64,000 bases of DNA from Phoebastria nigripes (Eukaryota; Chordata; Aves; Procellariiformes; Diomedeidae): NCBI GenBank assembly GCA_035582835.1, contig JAYKAV010002950.1, forward strand, positions 266,514-330,513, read 5' to 3'. A program made the position numbers and the translations under genes. Below, piece by piece: positions 8,501 to 24,491 of the stretch (position 1 is its first letter; each line of letters opens with the position of its first letter). A model generated the notes under the pieces. It was given only the letters and a program-made list of their open reading frames with translations, was not told the DNA's origin and did no database searches.

Positions 8501-11500
8501 TCTGGAGAAAATTATATGCCATAAAGGGTGGCAAAAACAGATTTTAGGAGAAAGAAATATTTGACCATAAGTTTTAGGCTGTTGTTAACTAACTTTTCCT
8601 ACCTGGTGGCTTTTTACTTACTTAGATGTGAATTCTGCTGATATTACGTATTCTTTTACTGCTTTTGGGAAACAGTTATACAAACTCATAGGCAATTCAA
8701 GAGAATTCTTCTTATTTTCCTCCCATACCGCTAAATGTTGTCAGATATAGGCCAGAACTGCAGCACTGCCAGGCATCAGAGGTCAGACTATACCTCAGCA
8801 ATGACAGCCACAAAGCATAGTGAAAGAGGTGTTTTTACAAGGCTTTCATTTTTTTTCGAAAGGGTGAATGCTGTGAAATGCTCAGCATCACTTTTCTTGG
8901 AAACAAAAATGAAATTCAGGAAGGTGGATCAGGAGAACAGTGCTCTCCTGCCTTGGGTCTGTGTCTCCCGGCATTTATGTAGCTGGGGGTGAATGTGATA
9001 CCTGCATCGTAACAGTGATAGTGTAAAAGCCAAAATTCTTCTGCAGTGCCTTCTCATGGGATTTTAATGAACACTGGATCTGGCCTCTACATTCAAGTCC
9101 AATCTGATGTGGACTCGTTTGAGTGAAGCACTATTTAATTAGATGATATATTGGGATAGATGTTTTCAATGTACAGAGGGACAGGAACACACATCCCCTC
9201 ATCAGCCTCACTTGCATGTTAGTGGACCATGTGCCTATCCATCCTTGCTGCTCCCACCCATACCTTTGAACTTCCACCATTAATACTTGTCCTCGGTTCC
9301 AGCTGAGCTTCCTTGAAACCTATTGCTTAGAGAAAGTGTTGCGCCTTGAGATACAAATCCGAAATCAGGCTCAGCTCTTTGCTCTCTCAAATCATCTACG
9401 CATTGCTCTATTTCTAAAACCAGACTCATGAGAGTGAATTCTACAAATTACACTGTGATATTTTTGAAGGCTGTTAAAGGATTTTACAAAAATATTTGGG
9501 GATTTATGCCTTATGAACTATGTAATCTCAAATTAAATAGATACTGTATTAAGGCATCAAAGCAACAGCTTTAATCTGTTTTCCCTGTTTCAATAGTTTA
9601 AGAGCTGAACCTTATCAGAAACAGCTGCTGCTAATGACAGCCCAACATTCACTATATATTTTCCATTATTTTTTCCTCCTGTATTTATCTCCCATAACCT
9701 ATTTAACCTATTTGTAAAGAGTGACAGTTTGGCTGGTGCCTGACGGGGAGGGAGTGCAAATTCACTTGTTTTGTACAGCCAACTTGCATATTTAAAAGTC
9801 TGTATTGTGGAACTGGTACCTGGTGATACTGCAGAAAAAACTAACTGATGTTTACCTGCAGTATGAATCAGATGGAACTTTAAAAATTGCTCCTGTAAGT
9901 GCATTCCAGTGATTAAATATATACATGGCTATGTGTTAATCTGTAGGTCTTCTTACCTAGGTTTGGGACAGATAGCATTGAAATTCATATGGTTGCACCT
10001 ATCTGTAAAAGTGATCTTTATACCAGTATGATTTTCCCCTGCCCAAAGAGCTGGCAAGTAGGGAACTTTGCCCCACAGCCCTCATTTGCAAAAAGGTAGG
10101 GAAGGCCCAATTCCTTGCTTTATAACTTCCCCCAGTACGTAGTGGGTCATGGTTGAAACATTTACTGCACAGCTCCTGGAACATGTGGTTTTCTGCCTAT
10201 TTATTTGGGGAAGGCTGTGTGGGGCACCATGCAGAGCCTCGGCAGTGCAGAGTACCTTACAGGTTTGGTGGTTTATGCTTAATGTCTGAAATAGGTGAGC
10301 TAGGAAAACATATGAGGATATGTGAAATGAAAATAAGTTTCTGGAAGAACAAAGGGACTTCACCCTTATTTGTGCATTATTTGAGGCTTATGCTGATGTA
10401 TTTAAAACCCCAGCATCATTTAAAAAATATAAATGTCNAGACTGCATGATTAGAGAAGCAGATCCTGTTATCTTGTCTGCAATTTTTCTTGTGTTTGGCT
10501 CGACTCTAATGAGGGTGAACTTTTGTTCATTTTGTTTTGATTCTGTTTTGATGAGGTTATATAGTANCCCAAGCACCTCAGCCATGCCAATGGGGCTTTT
10601 TAAATAAGTTATTAATTATTATTTACATATATTAAAAAGGGGAACAACTTCAGAAGCAAATATAATCTTCCCTCTTAGAATTGCTTTCCTAGAAGAAGTC
10701 CGATTAGTAAAATGTTTCATGAATTTTTAACTGCTTTTAAGATGATTTAGCAGCAGGAATCAAGCAGAGAAACCATCATCATGGGATCTGTCTCCTCTCT
10801 AAAGACTCTAGTAGCAAGCCCTTTGCAGGACACAGATGGTCTGTGGGCCAAAGTTTCAGAACCAAAGCACTAATCAATCAAGAGAAGTAAGACAGCACCA
10901 TCAATTGTTTTGGAGAGCTCATTCTTTCATTCACAGAACTCTGACATTGATTTCTCTTTAAAAAGAATAGCCCCTTTAAGAAATACTTGAAAAAGCAATT
11001 GTCAGTTCTCAGTGGAACTAACTTTTATATATCTTAACGTTTCCCTGTAGAAAAAATTACTTTTTTGTCAAACCCACACCAGAAATGAATAAGAGGAAAT
11101 TCTGCTTTATAACATGCAACCTCGCCACCGTATGACAGCAGAATAAGGTGTTAATCAGCTCAAGGCAATTATTTCGGAAAGATCCTGTGCAAGTCACTGT
11201 TTGGCTCACTAATAAATGAAAGGAAAACTTTAAGAAAAAAATTGGCTTATCTGTTTTGAACTATCCCACCACAAACTGGCCTATCACAATTATAAACCAT
11301 GTGGAAAATAAAAGATTAGAAAAGGAAGGAATAAGTGACAGAAAAAAATGATAAAGAAATAATAAAGAATTCCTCAAAAAATAGAAAGCATTAAAAGTAT
11401 TCATATAAGAATAAATGCAAGTAATTTTTTTCAGAGACTAACCAAAATGTTTTTAAGACTTTGCTTTCAATGGCTTCTTTCTGTTTGGCCTTCAGTTTGG

Positions 11501-14500
11501 TCCTGTATACGTCCCAAGATAACTAGCAAACACTTATTCCTCCATCAGCAAAGGAAGAGCAATAAACTGATTTGACCTGATAACATGGTGAGTATGGCCT
11601 GGCATCCTGTGGGAGCAAGGAGTCATAGGTTAATATCCACACTGCTGTTTCTTCTACTTCTTGTGTGTGTACCTGGCTTCCTGCTGACAGTGCTTTTACC
11701 CCAATTAAAGTGGAATGGAATCCAACAGAATATTTTGAAGGTTGGGACACTTGCCATATTATTTGATTTTAATTTTAAATGGCTCTTGCCATCAGAATGT
11801 ATAAAGGGCACAGACCATTTGACATCATGTTTTGTCACACAGAAGCCTAACCTGAGAGTCTGGGTTGAGAGCAACACATTTGTTTCCAAGGCTGCCTTAA
11901 AACAAGAGTGCTTGCCCCAGGCTGGCCATGGAAATCTCTGAGGCAGGAGGATGGCTGCCTGCAGCTGTCTGCGGCATAGACTCGTGTGCTACCTGGGAGG
12001 GTAACTTCACTATTTCTCCTGCCAGGGTCTCCTGTCTTTTTTCTTTTCCTTCCCTTGGGGGAGCATCAGTCATCTTTCTTCAACCTAATAGGAGAAAGCA
12101 GTTGAATCTGAATGTCTATACTAGGATGTAGTATTCAGTCTGTCTGACCAGGTGATCTGAGAAAACTAACTCAAAAATTACCTAAATGTTCCCCAAAAAG
12201 CAGTATCACCTGCTTTCCCTCTTCCTTTCTCTCCTTCTCTCTCTCACACTCTGTAGAGATCATGTGTTTAGATAACCTAACAACCCAGACGCATTTCTGA
12301 AATGCGTATTTATGTAGCTTTAAAAAAACCCCTACACCATTAGTGTGCACCTCTGTTTTCACAATTGATAATGCTTTACAGTTTGCTTCTGTCATGAACT
12401 GATTTTTCTTTGGATGCTGAAGATGTTCCCTGATTTCATTTTTTGATTTACCTCAATCATTTTCACTGGCAAGATCACAGAGACTAGGATGACCCCTCTA
12501 GAAGAAATGGTGGTGACTGCCTCTGCAGTTTCATTGGGATTACGGTCCCAGTCCCACATTGGCTCTGAATCAGTCAGGTCAGGAACAGGGAATACACAAG
12601 AAAATGATGGGTATGAAACATTTTCATTGGCTTTGGTTGCAGAAAGATTTTGCTTTCTGAAAACTAAATGTTGAGTCACTTTGACCTGACTGGGTTCTGC
12701 TATGCCAAGAAAAATTTTCCCTGGATTTGTTGTCCTGAAAGCTTATTTCCAGGAGGAATTAGTAATCTGAATGTTTTGCTTTTAGTTATTTCACCTGCCT
12801 AACCTTAATTACCCATAGCAGAGATCCAGACCGTAGAAGGAAATCTTTGGTAGCTTTCCTAGGAGAGCCTCAAGAAGAGAGAGCTGAGCTTTGCCCTGCA
12901 GCCATTGCCTACTTCCGTATGTTCCCAGATCAATAACTAAAAGGGTGCAAAGCCAGTTGGCCACCAGGGCAGCAGCATATCTCCCCACTAATGAGAGTGA
13001 CCTTTCCACCCACTGCTTCACATGACTGAAATCAGGGGAAATTAGTTTACTCAACTCAGAACTTATATAACTGGTGATGCTACGGCTGAAATTCTTGCTC
13101 ATGGTGCGATGAATACATTGTGGATCTATTTGAAAAAATTGTAGAAATCAGACTGAAGATAAAAGCACTGCAACTGAACCAGCTAGATCCTCTGTAGTTT
13201 CTGACAGATAGGTGAAGAATAATGATGTCTCCAAGGTGTCTGTCCTTCTGTTTGGTGAATTACACATTTAACTGGAAAAATCACTGCTGCTGAACCAAAG
13301 GTCCTGCTGCTTACACCGTTTACAAAGGCCCTTAAAATTATGGACAAGAACATAGCTTTGTGAAGAAAGGGAGACTGCTGTGTGGGTTGAAGGGTAACGT
13401 TCAAAAGCTTTGCTCATCCTGAAGCAGCCACATCACTTCTCATTGGCTGTTATACTCAGGCTTATAAAGGGACCTTGAGATCTTAATCATGCATCTAGCT
13501 AGCTAGTTAATCAATCCATTCAATACTAAACACTTATAAAGTAGCTGACATATTTATGGAGTATTGTAAATATTTTCAATATAAACCAAAGGGGAATTTT
13601 ATGCTATTTAGATACTATCTTATGAAATAAAAAAATATTTCCAAAGAAAAAAATCAGCTAAAAGTGCTAAAATTAAAATCCAAACTGAAATGTACTTTTT
13701 TCTTACATAGGGCTAACACTACTTTCACCTGAAATATACATGAGCAGATTACTCATTATAAAGGTAAGATGCAACAAATGAAATTCAAGAAAAAATCTTC
13801 CTTTTTCATGTATGATCCATGCAATCATCATTGTTTAAGGGTAAATTTTAATAGGAATTGTTCCACAACTGGCCTTTCAGAAGTTGTATTTTTAAATTTG
13901 CCAGAGGTAGCAAATAGTCTTAGTGTGCATAATTGGTAAAATGCATCTTGATGTCTTTTATCAGGCTATTTTTTTTTCATTTTTTCCCTTCAAATACTTT
14001 GAAAAAAACTTGCATGAGTATACAATGTAAAGTACCTAAATTTCTTTAACCCAAATCCTTTAGTTATTTCTGGGGCTATACAAGCAATAAATGGCTTGTT
14101 GGTAACAGCAAGGAAAGTCCACTTTGCTTGTCCTACAGTGTTAAATTCCCCAAAATAATAATTTAGAAAAATTTAGAAATTTAAAGAGGTGCTACACTTG
14201 TTTAACAGCTGTGCCCTTATTTGATACCCTTGGGATCTATTGAATACCAACGGCCTTATATACTTGAGGTTTTCTAAACTCTACATATGGTAAAGCTGTG
14301 TCTGACCTTATTGGTTCATGAATAATCAGGATACATAACATTTTTCCCTTTAAAATTCAAATCTTCTGTGAGTTCAGCTTAACAATGTGTTCAGGGCACT
14401 AGAATACATTAAGGGTTATCTTTAGGTGAATGTGTAAAAATATATCCTTATTTTAGTTAAGTACAAAATCTATTGTTTGATGAAAGTATCTCCCAAAGCT

Positions 14501-17500
14501 CACTGTTAAAAAAGAGCCCTAAATGAACAATTCAGAACAGAAAATTTTCTTGGGTCAAGAAGGAATAGGAATAGGATTTTGAATTAGATGTTGGCATTTG
14601 ATGTGTGTTTCTCAGAGTGACATTCTGGAGGAGCCGCAAGCCAGCTCCACTTTAACCTACTATTGCACAGCCAGAAGCTCCCTTTGAATCATCATGCTGA
14701 GAAACAAACCTCCACTCTCTACATCTGATTTAAAGTTCTGCTTCCTCTTAGAGAGCTCTCTGGACTCTGCAGCTTTCTCTGATCTCNTGAGATGGTTATA
14801 GACTGAGAAACTCTTAAAACATAAGCTGATAGACTGTAACTATGATTTTTCTTATAATATTTGATTATTCTTGGTAAGTGGATGGTGTCTTCCTGTAATT
14901 CTAAGGCCTCTCTACTGGGCGCTGTATCTTTTTTCAAACTTCCAGTCAACTTTCTTCACATTCAATCAGTCTTACCTTTAACATAAAGATATTCTGTCAC
15001 CTCTTCTCTCCCCAGACGCCTCAGACTTTGTGACTTTTAAAGGACTGTAGCACCCATCAGTCTCTTTCTTAATCTTCCCTTACCAAAACTCCACTGCCTG
15101 AACCGTACCAGTTCCCCATCTTTCATTGATTATGTTGCCCTCAGACTCTCCCGTCTGAGTAAGAACCATCAAAGTTACTCTCTACTGCCCCTGAACTGGA
15201 CAAAGTCTAGCTCAGGTCCTGAAAGCAACTAGCTCATACACTGAAATATTCGGTGATGCAGGAATTTCAGATCAACACCTAGAATCCATAGCTTCTCTGT
15301 ACATGGTCTCAATCGTTATCCTACATTTATACTTAGTTTCTCAGACTGCATTCTAGTGATTTATAAATCACAGGAAAATTTGGAGCCACTAAAGAGCTGA
15401 CATGTTACAACGATACTTCTTGGAAGTTATCACCCAGCTCTGGGCCATAGAGGCCCAACTACAGAAACATTTCACAATGAATTTGGTTGGCTGGACTCAG
15501 AACTGCTACATAGGTCTCATGAGAACTTATTAATTAGGTATAGCCAAAATCTCTGGAGACCTCAGATGGCAAGCACTGATAAGTATGTTAATGTTCAAAT
15601 AGAAACAAATGTAGAAGTCTATAGTTTCCATAAAAGATAATCCTTTCAATAGTTGTGAAGTATTTTCTGCCCAATGAAATCCAGCAAAAAATCCCAGAAA
15701 ACTCACTGCAAATCCATATTACAGCATGCCATATGGTGAAGGAAAGAGTAGCAGTAGCGTGCAGAGACGCAGTCAAGAAGAGGTTACAATTGCATTTCTC
15801 CCGTTGAGGAGACTGCAGAAAGTGAGTCTGGTGCAAACTGTTGCTTCTCTCTTGAGTTTGGTGGACATTGCACTGTCACCCTGTGGTCAAGATTATCACC
15901 TCTCAGCCTGGAAGGTTTTGTGTGGACCATAGGAAAATGTCCAGTTGTACCTGTTGGCTTGACCAACACACATTTAGCATGTGGGTTGCTTGGTAAGCAC
16001 ATGTGGAAGGGAAAGGCGAGGTCAGCATGCTGCCACCATGGACCGCATCCAGTGCTGAGTTCCTCTGAGTGCAGGGGTCAATGGGGTGTCACCTCTCTCT
16101 GACGGCAGTGCGAGTCATGGTTGCATTGACATTTTGTCACTCTGCATGGCCAACAGTCCTGGTGGGCATGCTGCGTATCGTCAGGCTGCTGGGCTCCACC
16201 ATGCAGGGTCACTGGGCAAGGGAGGCTGTGGGCACACCCGGCAGGATGGCTCTGGCTGCGTGGAGCAGTGGGATGGAAAAGCCAGCAGTGCCAGGCTTAT
16301 CACTAACCAAAAAACTTTGACAGCTTTGCCAAAGAGTTTCTGGTCCCTCAAAGGAAAAGGTGGCGTCACATCACATACCACACTACCTTCAAGGGCCAAA
16401 CACTTACCACTTCGGGCATTGCCCTGAGCTTCGGCCAGTGGTAAGGTCCAATAGCCAGTTTGGTCCTATAGCTTGAGCCCTAATACAGTCTACATCAACC
16501 ACTGAATATGTCAAGTCTTCCTTATTTGTAAAAGCAAACCAAACTAAAGACGGTTGACAGCCTTAATTAAAATAATTTAAACTTCTATATGTTCTTTCAC
16601 CTCAAAATTAAAATGATGAGGATTCATTAGTATTATTTTAGAAATTAAAGGAACAATTATACATGGCTTGAGGGTCTCAAAAGTTTTTGCCATATTTTTT
16701 CCCCAATTTTTTCTGTTTTTTTTTCTGCAGGATGAAATAAAAATACTAACAAAATGGAGGGAAAATCAAATAAGGAAAACTCCCTGTAGTTTTAAACCAT
16801 TTTTAATGTATAATAAAAAATTTCTGAAATCTGAAACATAAATAACTGAGTAGACAAATAGTATTTTCTGCATTTACTATCAGAAAATTTCTAGGTTTAT
16901 AGTTATTGTTAGATTTGAGGATATTTTTCCTAAAAATTAACTTCCTTTCTAAATTTCTTTATTCAACCCCTATTATGTCTTTTTCACCGGTTTTTGGGTA
17001 GCAAAGGAAAAGGAAAAGAAACATCATAGTTGCTCTCACAGAAGCAGACATTTATGAAAAACACTGTATCTCCATTCTAATTGCACTAATGTGGTACAGC
17101 ACTTTTCCTCTCTACATACATTTAAAAGGGAAATTATAGTTATTTCAGGGATTTTTTTCCCCCTTTGGTGTGGAAAAGTGAGAGTCTTCATACAACTCTA
17201 CTACATAGTTGACTGACAGTCAATTTGATGCATATCTTCCTCAAAAACATGTTGTCTGAGCCTTCTTACCAAGAAGTCTTAGCATTTCCAGCCACTTCTA
17301 TCTCCTTGCTNTGTTGTCTTTACACCTTTTCCAAAAAAATCCTAAAATACTACAAAGTTCTTGTAATGACATTCATATGAACACTGTCAAGTACAAGAAA
17401 GATAAGAAAGTAGGTATGAAAGAAAGTAGAAAGATTTATTTACCTACTTAAGAACATTAAAACATCGTATTAGGTCAGGTCTATACAGCTCTGTAGCAGA

Positions 17501-20500
17501 TGTTTAGAGAAGAGTATAAGGAAAGACAAGCATTTAGCATTGCCTCTGAGGAACAGTCATTTCCGCAAAAGGTTTCTTTGAATATGAGAAAGGTATGGTT
17601 GCTGTTTCACATTTTTGTCAAGGCCAAAGAAGGGAATGTTCTTGTAACCAAGGTAGAACACAACCTGGTGAGAATTATACCTGTGCAGATGGACAGGAAA
17701 GACTGTATTTCAGAGAGCTGGTGTAGAAAGAGTCAGAAAGCTGTACAGTTACCTAGTTGGCTTAGAGACAGGAGCATAGCATAAACTCAGAAATATAAGG
17801 AATGTCCAAAGTGTAAGCCTGTTTAATGGTATCCGTAGTACAGTACCTTTTATTATATGTGTTGATGCAGAAAAATTGTTAGGACTAAAAAAAATGCTGT
17901 TGAGATTGAAGTAATTCTATAATATCTTTTAGACTTCTCTTAACAGAACCACTTCATCCCAACTGGAGTAATTCACTTAAGTGGCCATCACAGATGGAGC
18001 TGACAGCAATGCTGATTTACATAATATAATATAAAAAACCCTGTGTGTGAGAGTCCAAACCGGTGACACACTGATAAGAGGAATTGATTTTTTGTTAGTT
18101 TTGGGGGGACATGCTTTGCAGAAGTGGTCTGTAAATCACTACAAGAGGGAGCAAAGTTAGCAAGCAGTCTTCCTTGGCTTTGTATTTATTTGTTATTTGT
18201 TTGATATTTCGGGGAATTCTGCAAACCAATGGATTGATGTGGAACAGTTCTCCAATGACCTTAGTATTTAGTATTTGAGATGTGTAAACAGCTGTCTGGT
18301 CATATCTCCTGAGATCTTTTTCTGTTCCTCCTTATAAGAAGTATATGTACACCAAGACCAGAATTTCAAAGAGATTTGAGAACGTAATAGAACTCAGAGA
18401 TCTATCTTTAGTCATATTGAACTTCCATTAGGTGCCCTGCCTGCATCTCTACATGCCAAAGTACTTCTTCAAACATGAAAATACTGTCGTGAAGGTTTTC
18501 AAGATGCAGTTTAGTGAAGTTCAGTGAAGACACCAATTGATTTTGAAGNTCATATCCTTTTGCGCTGACCAAATTAATCCCATCAATATTTGTGGAAAAC
18601 GAACAAAAAAGGATACATGGGTATTCATGTAACTTTGAAAAAAGCAAAAATGGGACAGCCTTTTTATGGAGTGTTACTTGTTTTTATTAATCTCCTGTCC
18701 ATGTTACTAAATATCATTCAGATATTCAGAACTAGATGTTAAAAATTATTACACATACCCACGTGCCTACATTTATGGGCACTAGACTGCCACATCCAAG
18801 TCTATCTCATGTCCCCTGTGATCTTTTGCTAGGGCAGGATAAATTTGTATTGGTGCCTAATCTCTGAATTAGTGTCTGGTCTTTGTATGTGCAGAAAATA
18901 TTTGGCCTTTGGTGCTTCAACATGAATCACTTTTCTCATTGACTTGGTCACCAATTTATCTGTCCTTCACTGTGAATGAATGGGCATATTTTCAGCTGGA
19001 ATTAAATGAGCACAGGTAATATGAACCAAGAGAAAGATGTCTTAAAGTGTGTTACTAATTATTTATACACTTCATCAAAGGCTCAGTGCTCTTGCTGTGC
19101 AACTCATAATCCTTGTCTAGCCATGGCCCTATCCATTTTTAACTTTTCCTTTTTTTCTGTAATAGTCTTTTAGATAAAAATAATTGGGTACTTAAATATT
19201 TCTAAAGCTAGCAATTAAAAAATACTTTATTGCATAACCAATATATCTTGTGATGAATACATTATGGGAAAAGAAGACTGTCAAGCAGTCCACAAATTAG
19301 AATCCAAATACAAGTGCCATGTCTTCTGCATACTCCTTATAAACAGCACAAAGAAATATTATTGAAGCCACTGTTGCGACAGTAGAAACGTGGTCATTTA
19401 GCATGAATTCCGTGTTCTGTAAAAGCTGAGCAGACGCAGAAATGGGTTTAAATTGGATGAGTCTCTGTCACCAAAATCTAAAAATAAGTACATATCAGGG
19501 CAACAAATTTTGTGTCCACGATTCGGAAGGTAAGGAACTACTGTACTCTATATGAAGTACATTTATTTGTTGGTTTTGAGTCCACCAGTTGTATCATTAT
19601 ATATGCATAGTTATATTCAACATAAGCTCCTGACCTGTAATGACTGGGTTATTTCAAACTGTTAAGGGAGAAAACTTATCCATCAATGGTCTAAATTGCT
19701 ATTAGAATGAACAAGTAATTTGTGATGGGAAAGGATTTTGAAACAAGGTGAACTTACTCTCTCACCTTCTGTAAATTGCTGTGGAGCAATTACAACAGAT
19801 CTAACTATCTGAGGACACAGTAAGAAATTGTGGGAGATAATTAGTAATACGAAATATTCAGACTACATAATTCCCACTTAAAATACCTCAGGTGGTCTGC
19901 AAAACTTTTTTGAAAGGCTAACAGCTGAGGGCAGTTTTCATTTAACTAAGGCTGCACTACCCAGAGCTCTGTAAAGGGGCCTTGATATGTAAAAGTATAG
20001 CCATATTTAGTCTTATGATAAGAATATTCAAATGCACTGCAAAGACAGGGCATGACTCTCTATCATAGTTGCAAGAACACCCAGCAGGTCAAAACTTGAG
20101 TCTGACAACTGCTTTCAGGATCACTAATGCATTTTACCATCTGTTGCACATAATATATAGGGAACGCTCTTTGAGCATGGACTAGACTCGTGTTCCCAGG
20201 CCCTGTGCTTTCTGACCCTATGACTCTTATTTTCTGTGGAGTAGATTAGGCTGAACAGAAAGGAAAGAGTGTGTTCCCCTCCAGTATCTCTCCTCTCTTC
20301 ACCATTACCCCAGCAGTAGCTCTATTTAGCCTGATAACACAGGAGCACTGTTGGCTGACTTCTTCAGGTGAAGAAGGGGATCAAGCCTGGCTGCCTTCCA
20401 TTCACTTGGGCATGAACCACAAGGCTGGACTGTGAAAGAAGAGTTAAAAACAGCCCTGCCTCCTCCTGATATTGCATTGCAATTGCAAAAGTCAGTTTTT

Positions 20501-23500
20501 GAATGAAAACAGGTATCTCCCTACCTTCATGAGGGTGGATGGAGGTACCTCTCCACAGCCCTGAATAAGTAGAAAATTTGAAGACATATCCTTTTGCTTA
20601 GAATTTTGAACTGTCAGACTTCAAGCATCACACATTANGCAGTCTGCACATGTATCTGATATTGTATCTTCTCTGCTTAGCTTCCTGGGGTGGTTTGGGT
20701 TCTGTCCTAATACCCTATGTCCTCCCATGCATTNTCTGGAGACCTTAAATGCCTAACTGCTGAGTTCTGTCTACCTCATAAGAAGCCAAATACTAGAAAG
20801 ATAGATACATCATCCAAGTTAGCAGCCAGAGCCATTTTTGTGCCATGTCCCCAAGACACAGCATAATCCCAACCCCCCTGAATTCACTAGGACTGACTTC
20901 ATGAGGTTACTTCAAGCATCAGAGATGGTGATGTCCTGCACACCCAAACCATCTGGCTAAGCTGACCTAGTTGGTACTTTAAGAAAAATGGAGAAGTTGG
21001 GGATAATAATTAGGTTTTACTTAAAATNTAAAGAACTCTGAAAAATATCTACCTACCATGTAAAAAGGCTAACTTCTGGAAAACTTGCTTTTTTCCTACA
21101 TAAACCATTGGAAGGTTATTAGATTTTCCTTTTTTTCTGGTCTCCACATAAAAGGAGAGGATTGTTTATCTAGCCATACAACCTGGCAGGGATAGAGTTG
21201 GCCTGTGGAGGTGGCTGCTAATTTTCAGAACTAGACTTCTGGGGGCAAAGATTTATGCAAAAAGGGAGAACACGTTAATACACACATATCAGGACTTAAA
21301 TATTTCACCAGAGACAATTTTTCTGGGTTCATTAGAGGTTTTCATAATGGCTTCANCTTATCTTCCAAAGGCTAAGAACAGCTTCAGGTGCTGTTTTGGA
21401 GGAAAGGCAGTGCAATNCTATCAGAAGGACTTCTAGCATGATGAACAAGAAGATTTTGGCAGTGTATGCAATTACTCCAGGGACAGCCTCACAAAACATC
21501 CTGATACAAAACCAGTATCTTTTGCATTTAAATGTTTGGTTTCCTCGGGTATTACTCATCACTACTTCATGCATGTAGTGATCTTATTTGAAATGATAAC
21601 ATTTACTATAATACACTATTTCATCTTACTGAAAGATATGTCGATAAACTCTTCATACTCAACCATATGAAGGATTATGATTGCAAATTCAAACACATCT
21701 TTTCATGATTAGAAGCTACTTATCTCTTGAGTGGCTCACCAACTATGTGACATTTTTTATATGACTGGGGAAAAGAACTTGCCACTGGAAAACAGAAAAG
21801 TGCTCTAAGGAATCTTCTGGACGTCATTTTCTTTCACAGTTTTATAGTCAAGGTATTTAGTATCTTGGATACAGTTAATTAAGCTAGTACTCCTGGCTGT
21901 CCACTTACATTTTTCTAGACTAAAAGACCTGGTAGAAGTTTATATAAGTAGAAGATCTGGCATGAATTGTTTTGACTTGAGTCAGTCATTGGCATGAATT
22001 CATGGATTGAATGTGGTATGATGGTCTCCACCCACCATACCCCTCTGGACCTGCTCGACATGTTCTAATTTCATTTCCTGATGTGAGACAGAAAATAAGA
22101 CTTATTACTACAGTTAGCAGTACACTCAAGTTTAGGAAAAAATTATAGTGCAAATTGTGTATTTCACTGACTTGTTTATTCAAAACCCTCTAAGAGAAAC
22201 CCAAAGGATTTCCATCACAATAAAAATCTGATGATGTGAATGAAATCATACAGATTTAAAGATATGGAGACCTATCTGGACTACTATTAACATAACACAC
22301 TCTTGGAATAGGATGTGTAAATTNACAGTTTGCACGTGCATATGTGTGTTTTGGTTTGNTTTTTTTTATATATATAACTGAACTGTTCACATTTTATGAG
22401 TAAAGTTTCTTGGAATTCTTTGATCTTTAGATAACTTTGTGGTTTTGAGATTGGAAACAATTTCCAACTAACAGTAAAGCTGAGTTACAAATTAGTAAAG
22501 ATCCACTAACTTATTGGATTAAACACTCACATATAAGTAGGTCCAGTGGAAAAATACAAGCTTGAAATGAAATATTTAACCATAAGCAATTCTTTATGCT
22601 TCTAATACTTTGTATGCGATAGCCGATTAAGCTTCTTGTCTGTATTCTAATGATGTAATCTTGAATGCCTGGCATATTACCTTGCTTCCAGATGACTGAG
22701 AGTAAATTTTCAAAAAGTGGTGCATGAGACACAGGGGCGCAAATCCTGTTAGTAGTTAATGGGATTTTTTTGCACCTCCTGTGCACCACACTGAGAGACC
22801 CAGCCTTGAAATTTTCATTATCTATATTTGTTCAAAGATGATGCCTTGTAAATACAGACCCTTCTAAATTGACCAAATGGCCTGTGTTTGACAAGTTAAA
22901 GCCGTAATTACTAAATTGATCTTACAGCTATCTAGTGCTGTTTCCTATTCCTTTTCCTGTTTCCTACTCTTATTCCTCTCCCATAAGAAGAAAACAAGAT
23001 ACTTCCACCCACTGCCATCAACATCTTCAAAGAGAGTGGGACATGTGACATGTCAACTTGATTACTTTCTCTAGGAAAAGAAACTCAGGCTTTTCATAGA
23101 TATGCTTACATACATGCTTCCCTCCAAGAATACAAGTAGTCCTATTCAACTTGCGGAGTTAGGGGGACAAGACTAAATGTGTAGAAAGGAGTAGACAGCA
23201 TTTCAAACCCTTGAAATATTCACTGTCATGATAGACCTGACATGCCTTATTAATTTGATTGTTTACCATAGGTATTTTCATTCTGTATTAAATCTGTCCA
23301 CTCACGTGACTCTTGGAGATGCTACAGAAAATCGTAGGCATCAGTCACATATTGGCTGAGGCAAATAAGTATTAGCATTTATGTCTTCAGTGTCATCCTT
23401 AAAGCTTTTCTGCTTCTTGTTCTTCTAATTCTTGATTTTCCCTTTGCCATATGAATGTCCAATCTCTTTTATTTCTTTAAAAACTACACGTCACAATAAT

Positions 23501-24373
23501 ACCTTGATGAAATTGTTGCCATGGGATAACTCATATATTGGAGAAAAAAAAAAAAATCCAGTCTATTTGTTTTAAAATCTTATATAACAAAGACATGTTG
23601 GGAACATACAATAACATAAATTGGTCACAGTTATACCTTGAAAAATACGTAGGCAAGCTTGCTTCATAACTCCCGATGAAGGGAGATTTTCAGGTGAGAC
23701 CTAAAAAATTCCCTGTGACCAAGGTTCCTGCTCTTAAAGTTAAAATCAGTTTAGTTTATACATTCAGAAATTCCTTGTTATTTTTCTACACAGCAGAATA
23801 TCTTTCTTTTAAGTGTTTGCATAATTATACATATTTATAATTGCTTCTTTTAAGGAAAATGCAAATTGTTTGTCCTCATTTCATTTGTTTTTAATAGAAT
23901 AGGGAAATTTTTTTTTTCAGATTAGCTATTTATAATTTCATGTGCACCACTCTACACATTTTAAAGCCAACTTTTGTAAGAAGTGTTTTGCTCGTGCTTT
24001 AGAAAATACATTTATTAGTAACAGTGAAGTAAAACCTATTCCTTAACAGTAACAAAAAAGGATAATGATAATATCATGCATAAAACTTGTAACCGTAGTA
24101 CTTCAGGCAGTGAAGTACTTCTTATGTTTAAATCAGTGTGCAGTTGTCACAACCCCCCATTTTTCAAGTTGATAAATATTAGGTCTCTCTTTCCATCAGA
24201 AAAACAATTGGGCTGAGACAAAGAGAGTATTCCTGAATGATGCGGCAAATCAGTGGTAATACCACCTCAGATCTCCTGATCCTCAAACCATAGCTCATCC
24301 TGACTAGACCAAAATTTGTTAAGAAAAAAAATTAAAAAAAGAAAAAAGGGAAGACAATTATGAAAGTATATGA
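5581..24373. other. Long unassigned AT-rich stretch (about 18.8 kb)
   Basis: I find no coding exon, RNA gene or nameable transposon in this stretch. Open frames are all under about 120 codons, lack domains and occur on both strands at the density expected by chance. Small low-complexity patches occur, such as a CT-rich run at about 12228-12253. A slightly GC-richer patch near 16.0-16.4 kb has overlapping open frames on both strands but no recognisable product. Very old, diverged repeats may be hidden here that I cannot detect by eye. Confidence 0.55.
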
Positions 24374-24450
24374 NNNNNNNNNNNNNNNNNNNNNNNNNNN
24401 NNNNNNNNNNNNNNNNNNNNNNNNNNNNNNNNNNNNNNNNNNNNNNNNNN
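24374..24450. other. Assembly gap (77 Ns)
   Basis: A run of 77 N bases. Both sides are A-rich (AAAAAAAATTAAAAAAAG on the left, A9 and A18 runs on the right), so the gap probably spans a low-complexity tract that was hard to sequence or assemble. Confidence 0.99.
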
Positions 24451-24491
24451 CTGGAGAAAAAAGAGAGAGACAAAGACAAGGTAAATTTAAG